Source: Paenibacillus elgii NBRC 100335
GTDB taxonomy: Bacteria; Bacillota; Bacilli; Paenibacillales; NBRC-103111
DNA: 64,000 nt
Assembly (NCBI RefSeq): GCF_004000865.1
Contig: NZ_BIMB01000027.1
Coordinates: 27,713-91,712 of the forward strand
Direction: 5' to 3'
Part shown: positions 34,325 through 42,481 of the stretch, in pieces
How positions within the stretch are numbered: the stretch's first letter is position 1
Layout: the number at the start of each line of letters is the position of its first letter
The notes under the pieces: model-generated
Databases searched by the model: none
Told to the model about the DNA's origin: nothing
The model's input: only the letters and a program-made list of their open reading frames with translations
Position numbers and translations under genes: made by a program

Positions 34325-35050
34325 ATGACCGCTGTGCAGCACTCGGAGGGAACGAAACTGGATACTTTCGCTTGTCTTTATGTGATTCGCGGAGAACCTT
34401 TCCGCTCGGGTACGTGCTTGAATCTGACCGCCGCCGAAACGGTAATCGGGAGGGCTTCGAACTCGTATTCTCCGGACTTCGCTTTTTCGAACGCGTTTAT
34501 TTCCCGTAAACATATAGTGATCCGCAAAGAAGAGGAGCGTGCGGTCCTGTACGATCTGGGCAGCACGCACGGCACGGAAATCAACGGTGTGATCGTCGAA
34601 CCGAATCAACCGTATCCGCTGAAATCGTTTGATATCGTCAAGCTGGCCAAAGGGATGACGGTGTTGCATTTTTCGTATCTTTTCGCTGATCAGACGCTGG
34701 AGTTCGAGCCGCTTAGCATTACGCAGCGATGGGATGAGCCTCACGGCCCGCTGACGATCCATTGGGAAAAACGGGAATGCGTAGTGGACGGTAAGCGAAT
34801 TGCGATGTCCGAGAAAGAATTTTTGCTTATTCAGCTGTTGTACGATCATGCCAACCGGCTCGTGCCGATTGCCGAAATCAAGCAAGCCGTATGGCCGGAG
34901 CGCTCGGTCGGCGAAGACGGGGTTCCGGATGTAACGATGGACGAATTGAATGCGCTGGTGTACCGGATTCGCAAAAAATACGGCAAAGACACCTTCCTCA
35001 TCAGTGCGGTTCGCGGCAGCGGATACGTGCTGGAGCTTCATAACAAATAA
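34325..35050 (+). CDS. FHA-domain winged-helix transcriptional regulator
   Basis: 241 residues. The N-terminal FHA domain (about 20-120) keeps the phosphothreonine-binding residues: VIGRASN, SRKH, and GSTHGTEING. The C-terminal 100 residues form an OmpR/PhoB-type winged helix (MSEKEFLLIQLLYDHANRLVPIAEIKQAVW ... GSGYVLELHNK). This suggests regulation by Ser/Thr kinase signalling rather than a receiver domain. ATG 34325 lacks a ribosome binding site. CTG 34358 lies seven bases after a good GGAGGG and may be the true start. It lies 29 bases upstream of the MurA homologue. Confidence 0.82.
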   Translation: MTAVQHSEGTKLDTFACLYVIRGEPFRSGTCLNLTAAETVIGRASNSYSPDFAFSNAFISRKHIVIRKEEERAVLYDLGSTHGTEINGVIVEPNQPYPLKSFDIVKLAKGMTVLHFSYLFADQTLEFEPLSITQRWDEPHGPLTIHWEKRECVVDGKRIAMSEKEFLLIQLLYDHANRLVPIAEIKQAVWPERSVGEDGVPDVTMDELNALVYRIRKKYGKDTFLISAVRGSGYVLELHNK

Positions 35051-35079
35051 CGACATCATCGGAAAGTGGGTAAGGGTCA

Positions 35080-36372
35080 ATGAGATGGATTGAAGTGGAA
35101 CCTGCCGGCCCGCTGAACGGCTGCGTACATATTCCCGGTTCTAAAAACAGCTCGCTCGCCTTGTTGGCCGCCGCCTCACTGGCGGACGGTCTGGTGACGC
35201 TGGAGGGCATTCCAAATATCGACGATGTGAAATTGATCGCCCAGATCGGCAAAGACATCGGTCTGACAATCACCCGCCGCCCATCCGGCGAACTTGTGCT
35301 GGACCCGCGTTACATCCACAGCGCGATCATCGATCCGGGCAAGGCGTCCGCTTACCGGGCGTCCTACTATTTTGCCGGTGCTCTGCTGGCCAAATTCGGG
35401 CGGGTGACGGTCGGGTTTCCGGGGGGAGACAACTTTGTCTCCAGACCGATCGACCAGCATATGAAGGCGTTCCAAGCGCTGGGTGCGACGGTGGAGTTCC
35501 GCGAGGATCACTATATTGTTGAAGCCAAAACGCTGCGCGGGGCGGACATCTACTTCGACACTGTGACATCGGGCGCCACGATCAACGCGATTCTGGCGGC
35601 GGTCCGCGCTCAGGGCCGGACGAATCTGTATCATGCCGCAGTCGATCCGGAGGTCGTCGATACGGCGGCGTTCCTGAACGGTCTGGGCGCGCGCATTTAC
35701 GGCGCAGGGACGGACCGCATACGGATCGAGGGCGTGCCTTATTTGAACGGGGGAAGGCATACCGTAATTCCCGACCGGCTCGTCGCCGGGGCATTCTTGA
35801 TGAGTGCGGGCATCACCGGTGGTACCGTGACCGTGAAGGATGTCATTCCCGAGCACCTTGGGGCGTGTATCGCCAAGCTGAGCGAGGCCGGGCTGGAGAT
35901 GGAATGGGACGAAAACAGCATTACCGCCCGCAGCACGGGTCAGATTCGTGCAACCCGGGTCCGCGCAACGATGTATCCGGGCTTCGCTACGGACCTGCAG
36001 CAGCCGATGACGGCTTTGCTGACACAGGCCAAAGGCAAAAGCATCATCACGGAACGGGTGTACCCGAACCGGTTCAATCACGTTCCGCAGCTTCGGCGCA
36101 TGGGAGCGGAGATCGAGGTCCGCGGAGAGAGTGCTTTTATCCAGGGCGGCCGGCCGCTTGTCGGCGATTGGGTGCATGCCACCGATGTACGCGCAGGCAC
36201 GTGTCTGGTGCTCGCCGGACTCGCAGCCGAAGGCTGCACGCGCATTACGGGCGTGGAGCATCTGGAACGTGGCTATGAGGACGTTATCGGCAGCTTCCAC
36301 GCGCTGGGCGCGAAACTGTCGCTGTATGAGCGGGAGATGGAGCAGGATAGCCGGGCTGCCGGGATGGCGTGA
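35080..36372 (+). CDS. MurA-like UDP-N-acetylglucosamine 1-carboxyvinyltransferase, Asp-type active site
   Basis: 430 residues, the full inside-out alpha/beta barrel of the EPSP/MurA family. Conserved catalytic features: Lys-Asn in GSKNSSLALLAAA, Arg in SRPIDQH, Asp in PGFATDLQQP, Arg in ATDVRAGT. The loop that normally reads GGCxIGxRP is GGDNFVSRP, so Asp117 replaces the PEP-binding Cys115 of E. coli MurA. Asp at this site is known in naturally fosfomycin-resistant MurAs. The flanking loop residues are also unusual, so this may be a specialised paralogue. Coupled to an FHA-winged-helix gene upstream. It should act in peptidoglycan precursor synthesis. Confidence 0.82.
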   Translation: MRWIEVEPAGPLNGCVHIPGSKNSSLALLAAASLADGLVTLEGIPNIDDVKLIAQIGKDIGLTITRRPSGELVLDPRYIHSAIIDPGKASAYRASYYFAGALLAKFGRVTVGFPGGDNFVSRPIDQHMKAFQALGATVEFREDHYIVEAKTLRGADIYFDTVTSGATINAILAAVRAQGRTNLYHAAVDPEVVDTAAFLNGLGARIYGAGTDRIRIEGVPYLNGGRHTVIPDRLVAGAFLMSAGITGGTVTVKDVIPEHLGACIAKLSEAGLEMEWDENSITARSTGQIRATRVRATMYPGFATDLQQPMTALLTQAKGKSIITERVYPNRFNHVPQLRRMGAEIEVRGESAFIQGGRPLVGDWVHATDVRAGTCLVLAGLAAEGCTRITGVEHLERGYEDVIGSFHALGAKLSLYEREMEQDSRAAGMA

Positions 36373-36424
36373 CAAGATCATAGAAACGGATGGGCAAGCT
36401 TTAAAATGCCGCAATATTGTGACG

Positions 36425-36776
36425 TTGTAACCTCTCTTCGGAGAGGTTTTTTGCTGTTTGCGAACTTGTGCCGATAAGATCTGTCGATAACGGGAAGGCA
36501 GAAGTGAGCCGCCAGGAGCCACCAGAAGCTGCTATGAACCCAGACGGAGATCCTTCACTATGGCCGGATCGAGCGCGAGACAAAAATAGAGGCGGAAAAG
36601 TTCCTCTAACCCGTCGTTTTGACCTCCTTCTGCAATTATAAAGGAACTCAGATGCGCTAAATGCCCGATTTTAACCTTGCTATAAATGTTTCGACATAAA
36701 TAAAGGAACGTATGTTCTTTATTCTGGGAACAGGCCATCTAAGACAAAAAATAACGCACGTCAGTTCCGTTGTCTT
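36425..36776 (-). repeat. Dispersed ~350-bp intergenic repeat, copy 2
   Basis: Inverted relative to copy 1 at 5921-6262. On the minus strand the same landmarks appear: GGAACTGACGTGCGTTATTTT, GAACATACGTTCCTTTAT, TAGCGCATCTGAGTTCCTT, GAGGAACTTTTCCGCCTC, then a spacer containing ATCGACAGATCTTATCGG and a final hairpin. Its terminal hairpin (36429-36448) is the terminator of the MurA-like gene, so the element either brought or captured this terminator. Confidence 0.75.
36429..36452 (+). terminator. Terminator after the MurA-like gene
   Basis: AACCTCTC-TTCG-GAGAGGTT followed by TTTT. It coincides with the end of dispersed repeat copy 2, and the same hairpin with opposite strand orientation ends copy 1. 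Confidence 0.9.
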
Positions 36777-37090
36777 GTGAGAAGAAACAAAACCATCAGA
36801 CTCCGTACAATAAGTTTTAGACTGACTCTGGAAATCGAAACAGCGACAACCGTTGACGAGAAAAGGTCCAAGATTTTCCCCGTATATTAAACGAACGTTC
36901 CCCTTACCTCAACGAAGCAAGCTTCGTCATTTATACGTCATTCGTGACCAGAGCTATTGCGAATCCATCGTACCCTTAAACGAAATTTTAATTAATATTT
37001 CAAATCTATAAAAATATATTATCAAATGCATTGGCTTTGAATGGACGCCATCATTTTCCCTCACGGGTCCGGGAACCACAGATGCCGCGA
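36777..37090. other. Intergenic stretch upstream of ppdK
   Basis: AT-rich, without a supported gene or recognisable RNA. It lies between the dispersed repeat and the ppdK operator. Confidence 0.3.
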
Positions 37091-37155
37091 TAAATAGTGT
37101 GTAATAAATATAAATAATACACACTATTTACAATGTAATAAAGCTATGATATGTT
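37091..37155 (+). promoter_or_regulatory. ppdK operator dyad and promoter
   Basis: Perfect 13-base inverted repeat TAAATAGTGTGTA / TACACACTATTTA (37091-37103, 37118-37130) with an AT-only 14-base spacer. Its right arm overlaps a -35 TTTACA (37127-37132), with -10 TATGTT (37150-37155) 17 bases on. The half-site AATAGTGTGTAATA resembles two words in front of pckA at 55261-55296. Confidence 0.65.
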
Positions 37156-37244
37156 TTATACATCATTAAACATCCACAACGTTCCATATGTGTACTCGCG
37201 GTCTGCGTACCGTAGGTTCTAAAATGACGGGAGGATTATCAATC

Positions 37245-39950
37245 ATGCAAAGTGTAGTGCCGTTTCATTCGGGGCATGCTGGCTTGAAGCAGCTCCTTGG
37301 CGGTAAAGGGGCGAATCTTGCAGAGATGACGAACGCCGGTTTGCCGGTACCGCCGGGGTTTACCATTACAACAGACGTGTGCCGCTCCTATTATGAAGCG
37401 GGCATGCAGCTTCCGGCGGGGCTGATGGAGCAGGTCCACCAAGCGATGCGGGAGCTGGAGCAGGCGAAGAGCCAAGGCTTCGGCGATCCAGCCAAGCCGC
37501 TGCTCGTGTCTGTCCGGTCGGGCTCGGTGACTTCGATGCCCGGTATGATGGATACAATTCTCAACCTGGGCTTGAACGACGAAACGGTGCAAGGGCTTGC
37601 GGCATTGACCGGCAATCCGAGATTTGCGTTCGATTGTTACCGCCGTTTGATCCAAATGTTCGGTAACGTCGTGTTCGACATCGAAACATATCAATTCGAA
37701 CGGCTGCTGCACCGCCTTAAGCAGCGATTCAATGTAAGTCAGGACAGCGAAGTGAGTGCCGAGGGCTGGACGGAGCTGATCGGAGAGTATAAGGCGGTGA
37801 TCCGCAAGGAAGCGGGACGCGAGTTTCCGCAGCAGGTGGAGGAGCAGCTCGCTCTGGCCGTTGAAGCGGTATTCCGTTCGTGGAACAATGCGCGGGCGAA
37901 GGTTTACCGCAAGGTGCACCAGATTCCCGACGAGCAAGGGACGGCCGTCAACATTCAGACGATGGTGTTCGGCAACATGGGCAGCGACTGCGGGACAGGC
38001 GTCGTGTTCACGCGAAATCCGTCTACCGGAGAGCCCGTGCTGTACGGCGAATACTTGATGAACGCGCAAGGGGAAGACGTCGTGGCCGGCGTGCGGACGC
38101 CCGTTCCGATTGCGAAGCTCGGCGAGGAAATGCCGCTTGTTTTTGACCAGCTCGTGCGGACGGCGGAGAAGCTGGAGCGGCATTACACGGACATGCAGGA
38201 TATCGAATTTACGGTCGAGCAGGGCAAGCTTTATCTGCTGCAAACGCGAGACGGCAAGCGGACGGCCCAAGCCGCGGTCAAAATCGCCGTCGATCTGGTG
38301 CGTGAGGGCGTGATCGATACCGGCGAAGCGGTCAATCGCATCGAGCCGTTTCATCTGGATCAGCTGCTGCACCGCGCGATCGATACCGACAAGCCGCTGC
38401 ATGTGCTGGCGGCCGGCCTGCCGGCGTCGCCGGGAGCCGCTTCCGGTGTCGCGGTGTTCGACGCGGATACGGCCGAGGCATGGGCCCGCACAGGGCGCAA
38501 AGTCATCCTCGTGCGCTCGGAGACAACGCCGGAGGATATTCACGGCGTGCTGGCAGCCGAAGGCGTGCTGACCAGCCGGGGCGGCATGACCAGCCATGCG
38601 GCAGTCGTTGCCCGTGGGATGGGCAAGCCTTGCGTCTGCGGCTGCGAAGCGCTGCGCTTGACAGACCGCGCTTTTGCCGTTACGACCGCTGACGGAGAAG
38701 CCGTCACGGTACGGGAAGGCGATGCGTTGTCCATCGACGGCGCGACCGGACGGGTGATCCTCGGCGAAGTCAGCTTGCGCGAGCCCGAGCTGACGGGCGA
38801 GCTGCAGCAGCTGCTCGCCTGGGCGGACGAGATTCGCACGCTTGAGGTGTACACGAACGCCGATACGCCGGAGGATGCGGCCAAGGCGCGCAGCTTTGGC
38901 GCCGAAGGCATCGGGCTGTGCCGGACGGAGCATATGTTCATGAGCGCCGAGCGGGTACCGGTCGTGCAGGCGATGATTTTGGCGGAGACGGCGGAAGAGC
39001 GGGCGGAAGCGCTGGCGAAGCTGCTGCCGATGCAGCAGGAGGACTTCGAGGGCATTTTCCGGGCGATGGACGGGCTGCCGGTAACGATTCGCCTGCTTGA
39101 CCCGCCGCTGCACGAATTTTTGCCGAACATGGAGCAGTTGGTCGTCGAGCGGGAGCGCTTGAACGGTCAGCCGGACGCAGAACCGGAACGCAAGGAGCGC
39201 CTGGAGAAGCTGCTGCGCAAAGTCAGGGCGCTGCATGAGATGAACCCGATGCTCGGCACCCGGGGCTGCCGTCTCGGACTCGTGCTGCCGGACATTTACG
39301 AGATGCAGATTGAGGCCGTCTTCCGCGCCGTGCTCAGTTGCCTGCGCGAGCAGCTCGACGTCCGGCCGGATATTATGATTCCGCTGGTCGGCCATAGCAA
39401 CGAGCTGCAGCGGATGCGCGAGCTCGTGACCCGCAAGGTGGAGGAGGTGCTTGGCGAGTTTGCCCGCACGTTCCGCTACCGCGTCGGCACGATGATCGAA
39501 GTGCCGCGGGCTGCCGTTACGGCAGGGGACATTGCGCAGCACGCCGATTTCTTCTCGTTCGGCACGAACGATCTGACGCAGATGACGTTCGGCTACAGCC
39601 GGGACGACGCCGAGGGCAAATTTTTGACGCATTACGTGGAGACGAAGCTGCTTCCCGACAATCCGTTCCAAGTGCTGGACCGGGACGGCGTCGGAACGTT
39701 GATCGAATGGGCGGTCGAGCGCGGACGCGCCGTGAAGCCGCAGCTCAAGACCGGCATTTGCGGCGAGCACGGAGGCGACAAGCAGTCGATCTTCTTCTGC
39801 CACGGGGTAGGGCTGGATTATGTCAGCTGCTCGCCGTACCGGGTACCGCTCGCCAGAATCGCCGCTGCGCAAGCACAGCTGGCGTTGGGCAACCCCGATG
39901 CTCGGGAGACGGCTGCGGAAGAACCCGTCACGTCCGGCCGGAGCGCTTAA
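37245..39950 (+). CDS. ppdK: Pyruvate, phosphate dikinase
   Basis: Interconverts pyruvate + ATP + Pi with PEP + AMP + PPi in the cytoplasm. 901 residues, slightly above the usual 870-890. N-terminal ATP-grasp domain opens with GGKGANLAEMTNAGLPVPPGFT; the swivelling domain carries the phospho-His451 in SRGGMTSHAAVVARGMGKP; the C-terminal PEP/pyruvate barrel contains EHMFMS, GTNDLTQMTFGYSRDDAEGKF and the catalytic Cys in GICGEHGGD. ATG 37245 has GGGAGG ten bases upstream. The longer frame from 37188 lacks one. Likely gluconeogenic here, with pckA elsewhere in the window sharing an upstream motif. Confidence 0.95.
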   Translation: MQSVVPFHSGHAGLKQLLGGKGANLAEMTNAGLPVPPGFTITTDVCRSYYEAGMQLPAGLMEQVHQAMRELEQAKSQGFGDPAKPLLVSVRSGSVTSMPGMMDTILNLGLNDETVQGLAALTGNPRFAFDCYRRLIQMFGNVVFDIETYQFERLLHRLKQRFNVSQDSEVSAEGWTELIGEYKAVIRKEAGREFPQQVEEQLALAVEAVFRSWNNARAKVYRKVHQIPDEQGTAVNIQTMVFGNMGSDCGTGVVFTRNPSTGEPVLYGEYLMNAQGEDVVAGVRTPVPIAKLGEEMPLVFDQLVRTAEKLERHYTDMQDIEFTVEQGKLYLLQTRDGKRTAQAAVKIAVDLVREGVIDTGEAVNRIEPFHLDQLLHRAIDTDKPLHVLAAGLPASPGAASGVAVFDADTAEAWARTGRKVILVRSETTPEDIHGVLAAEGVLTSRGGMTSHAAVVARGMGKPCVCGCEALRLTDRAFAVTTADGEAVTVREGDALSIDGATGRVILGEVSLREPELTGELQQLLAWADEIRTLEVYTNADTPEDAAKARSFGAEGIGLCRTEHMFMSAERVPVVQAMILAETAEERAEALAKLLPMQQEDFEGIFRAMDGLPVTIRLLDPPLHEFLPNMEQLVVERERLNGQPDAEPERKERLEKLLRKVRALHEMNPMLGTRGCRLGLVLPDIYEMQIEAVFRAVLSCLREQLDVRPDIMIPLVGHSNELQRMRELVTRKVEEVLGEFARTFRYRVGTMIEVPRAAVTAGDIAQHADFFSFGTNDLTQMTFGYSRDDAEGKFLTHYVETKLLPDNPFQVLDRDGVGTLIEWAVERGRAVKPQLKTGICGEHGGDKQSIFFCHGVGLDYVSCSPYRVPLARIAAAQAQLALGNPDARETAAEEPVTSGRSA

Positions 39951-39979
39951 GCAGCAAAGGTTCGTCGTACGTTGTCACA

Positions 39980-40011
39980 CGCCGCCTGCATAGGCAAGGG
40001 TGCAGGCGGCG
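39980..40011 (+). terminator. Hairpin after ppdK
   Basis: CGCCGCCTGCA / TGCAGGCGGCG, a strong stem, but the following CTCTTGTGTC is only moderately T-rich. Confidence 0.55.
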
Positions 40012-40135
40012 CTCTTGTGTCTTGTTCCGGAACCCCTTCAGGCATGGAAAATGCAGGAAGCGGGTATACTGGGATGCACACAGCTTCAGGTGTAAGATTA
40101 GCAATCTATCATTTTAAAAACGGAGTGGAATGATA

Positions 40136-40579
40136 ATGGAAAAAACATTTTTGATGATTAAACCGGACGGCGTACAGCGGGGGTTGATCGGCAAGCTGGT
40201 TCAGCGCTTTGAGGATAAGGGCTTTCAATTGGTCGGCTCCAAATTGATGGTGATCACGAAGGAGCAAGCGGAAACCCACTATGCCGAGCATAAGGAAAAA
40301 CCGTTTTTCGGCGAACTGGTTCAGTTTATTACCTCCGGTCCGGTCTTTGCGATGGTATGGCAGGGCGATAACGTCATTGCGCTGTCCCGCGCCATGATGG
40401 GCAAGACGAATCCGCTGGATGCGGCGCCAGGAACGATCCGCGGCGATTATGCGGTTCATACCGGCAACAATATTATTCACGGCTCCGATTCTCCAGAAAG
40501 CGCAGAACGGGAAATCGCCAACTTTTTCAAGCCGGAAGAGCTTCTTGCTTACGACCGGGCGCTGCAAAGCTGGATCTAG
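40136..40579 (+). CDS. ndk: Nucleoside diphosphate kinase
   Basis: Transfers the gamma-phosphate of ATP to nucleoside diphosphates through a phospho-histidine. 147 residues from ATG 40136. Opens with [18 protein letters not shown], and has the catalytic His115 in [10 protein letters not shown] with [14 protein letters not shown] at the C-terminus. GGAGTGG lies ahead. An in-frame ATG two codons earlier is too close to it. Confidence 0.96.
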   Translation: MEKTFLMIKPDGVQRGLIGKLVQRFEDKGFQLVGSKLMVITKEQAETHYAEHKEKPFFGELVQFITSGPVFAMVWQGDNVIALSRAMMGKTNPLDAAPGTIRGDYAVHTGNNIIHGSDSPESAEREIANFFKPEELLAYDRALQSWI

Positions 40580-40724
40580 CCGTCCGGCAATCGGTTTCCT
40601 CAAAATGTAAAAATAATTGCAATCTTTTATCCGAAAACCTTCATTAGGGGTTTGAACTTTCCGTGAAAATTTGGTACGTTGAGAAGGTGAGTTCAAGATG
40701 CTGTCCCCAAAGGAGAGAAAGAAG

Positions 40725-41840
40725 ATGCGAGATCCACGTTTGCAGCAGTTTGCGAGAAACCTGGTACGGTATTCCGTCGACCTTCAGCCGGGTGAGAATA
40801 TCCTGATTGAAATGATCGGCCTTCGCGATCAGGAATTGACCAAGTGTTTAATAGAAGAGGTGTACGCGGCTGGCGGGCATCCGTTCATCGAGTTCCGTTA
40901 TCCCGAAGTTACGCGCAAGCTGATGCTTGGCGGCAACCAGGAGCTGTACGAGCGGATGGCGGCCATCGAGCTGAACCGCATGAAGCAAATGCAAGCGTAC
41001 ATTGCCGTTCGCAGCGGCGACAACATTACCGAAACGTCCGATGTGCCTGAGGATAAGCTGCGCTTGTTCATGAAGGTGTACCAGCGTCCGGTCGTCGATC
41101 AACGGGTCAATCATACCAAATGGTGCGTAATGCGTTATCCGAACCCATCGATGGCGCAGCAGGCGAATACGAGCACCGAAGCGTTCGAAGATTTTTATTT
41201 CCAAGTGTGCAACCTCGATTACAGCAAAATGTCCGGGGCCATGGACTCGCTTGTCGAGCTGATGAACAAGACGGACAAAGTGCGGCTTGTCGGACCGGGT
41301 ACTGATCTCAGCTTTTCGATCAAGGACATTCCGGCGATCAAATGCGCAGGCCAGAACAATATTCCGGACGGCGAAGTGTTCACTGCTCCGGTGAAGGATT
41401 CGGTCAACGGCGTTATCTCTTATAACACTCCGACGATCTATATGGGAACTTCGTTCGAGAACGTCACGCTCCGCTTCGATAACGGCCAGATCGTCGAGGC
41501 AACGGCGAACAATACCGCCAAGCTGAACGAAATTTTGGATACCGACGACGGTGCCCGCTTTGTTGGCGAGTTTGCGATTGGCGTCAATCCGTACATACAG
41601 CAGCCGATGAAAGACATTTTGTTCGACGAGAAAATCGACGGCAGCATCCACTTCACGCCGGGTAACGCTTACACGGATGCGGATAACGGCAACCGGTCCT
41701 CGGTTCACTGGGATATGGTGCTGATCCAGCGTCCGGAATACGGCGGCGGCGAAATTTATTTTGACGATCGTCTGATCCGCAAGGACGGCCGCTTTGTCGT
41801 GCCGGAGCTGGAGAAGCTGAATCCCGAGCATCTGAAATAG
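40725..41840 (+). CDS. M29-family metalloaminopeptidase (AmpS/PepS-like)
   Basis: 371 residues. Opens with RDPRLQQFARNLVRYSVDLQPGENILIE as in the thermophilic aminopeptidase family. Likely metal ligands are in VGEFAIGVNP, SIHFTPGNAY and SSVHWDMV, the usual Glu/His pattern of M29. AAAGGAG eight bases before ATG 40725 fixes the start. Expected to trim N-terminal residues from peptides in the cytoplasm. Transcribed in the same direction as ndk, 145 bases downstream. Confidence 0.9.
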   Translation: MRDPRLQQFARNLVRYSVDLQPGENILIEMIGLRDQELTKCLIEEVYAAGGHPFIEFRYPEVTRKLMLGGNQELYERMAAIELNRMKQMQAYIAVRSGDNITETSDVPEDKLRLFMKVYQRPVVDQRVNHTKWCVMRYPNPSMAQQANTSTEAFEDFYFQVCNLDYSKMSGAMDSLVELMNKTDKVRLVGPGTDLSFSIKDIPAIKCAGQNNIPDGEVFTAPVKDSVNGVISYNTPTIYMGTSFENVTLRFDNGQIVEATANNTAKLNEILDTDDGARFVGEFAIGVNPYIQQPMKDILFDEKIDGSIHFTPGNAYTDADNGNRSSVHWDMVLIQRPEYGGGEIYFDDRLIRKDGRFVVPELEKLNPEHLK

Positions 41841-41941
41841 GCGGGCAGCGAGCGGTTCACTTTTAAACGAACGCCCATACGGCCCAAGCTCTCTTCACAT
41901 ACGATGGGGTATTACCCATCATGGAGAAGAGGTTGGTGCTT

Positions 41942-42325
41942 ATGGATATCCCCGTTACGGGATTCGTGGTTCATTCCGGCGGTGAAGATGATCCCAATCA
42001 TGCCCACAGGCTTTATATTACGTCGTGGGATGGCCGGCCGGTTCACGTCCATCCTTTCTCGGGAACGACTTCGTACGATGTTGGGCATCGGCATCATTAT
42101 GCCGGCATGACCGAACCGGCGCCCAGCGGGGTTCAGCATGTTCACGGCTATTACGCTGTCACTTCGTTTGACGCCGGCCATAGCCACATCATTCGCGGGA
42201 CGACTGGCCCGGCCATCCCGCTGTCCTGCGGAGGACATTACCATTATTTTGAAGGTCGTACGACTGTAAACGGCAGTACACCTCACACTCACAGCTATGG
42301 TGGCAACACTGGCAACGAGGTATAA
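41942..42325 (+). CDS. YmaF-family His-rich protein
   Basis: 127 residues built from four related blocks, each with paired histidines: DDPNHAHRLYITSWDGRPVHVHPFSG, DVGHRHHYAG and VQHVHGYYAVTSFDAGHSH, then GGHYHYFEG and TPHTHSYGG. This is the layout of Bacillus YmaF, of unknown function; metal binding is plausible. No signal peptide. I start at ATG 41942, with GGAGAAGAGG upstream. ATG 41921 has no ribosome binding site but lies right after the palindrome GATGGG-tatta-CCCATC (41904-41921). Confidence 0.8.
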   Translation: MDIPVTGFVVHSGGEDDPNHAHRLYITSWDGRPVHVHPFSGTTSYDVGHRHHYAGMTEPAPSGVQHVHGYYAVTSFDAGHSHIIRGTTGPAIPLSCGGHYHYFEGRTTVNGSTPHTHSYGGNTGNEV

Positions 42326-42384
42326 CGTCCGTACCCCAAAACGCATGTTCCGGCTCAGCACGGAGCAGGCGTTTTTTTTGGTGC

Positions 42385-42451
42385 ATATAAACTAGTAAAT
42401 CCAGCGTGCATTGACATCGAACTCGCCATTATATAAACTAGATGAGAACCA
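42385..42451 (+). promoter_or_regulatory. Candidate operators in front of the GntR-SBP gene
   Basis: The 11-mer ATATAAACTAG occurs at 42385-42395 and again at 42431-42441. It is followed by ATGAGAACCA (42442-42451), which recurs on the opposite strand at 44006-44015, in front of the sugar-binding lipoprotein gene. Shared words before both transcription units of one locus point to a common regulator, most simply the GntR protein. Confidence 0.5.
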
Positions 42452-42481
42452 GTTTATTCGACAGGCAGGAGGGACATTGCG

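Noticed and set aside
37239..39872. 877-codon open frame on the minus strand opposite ppdK
   Set aside because: Mirror frame produced by GC-rich third positions; no ribosome binding site, low-complexity Arg/His/Gln composition, and ppdK is unmistakable on the other strand.
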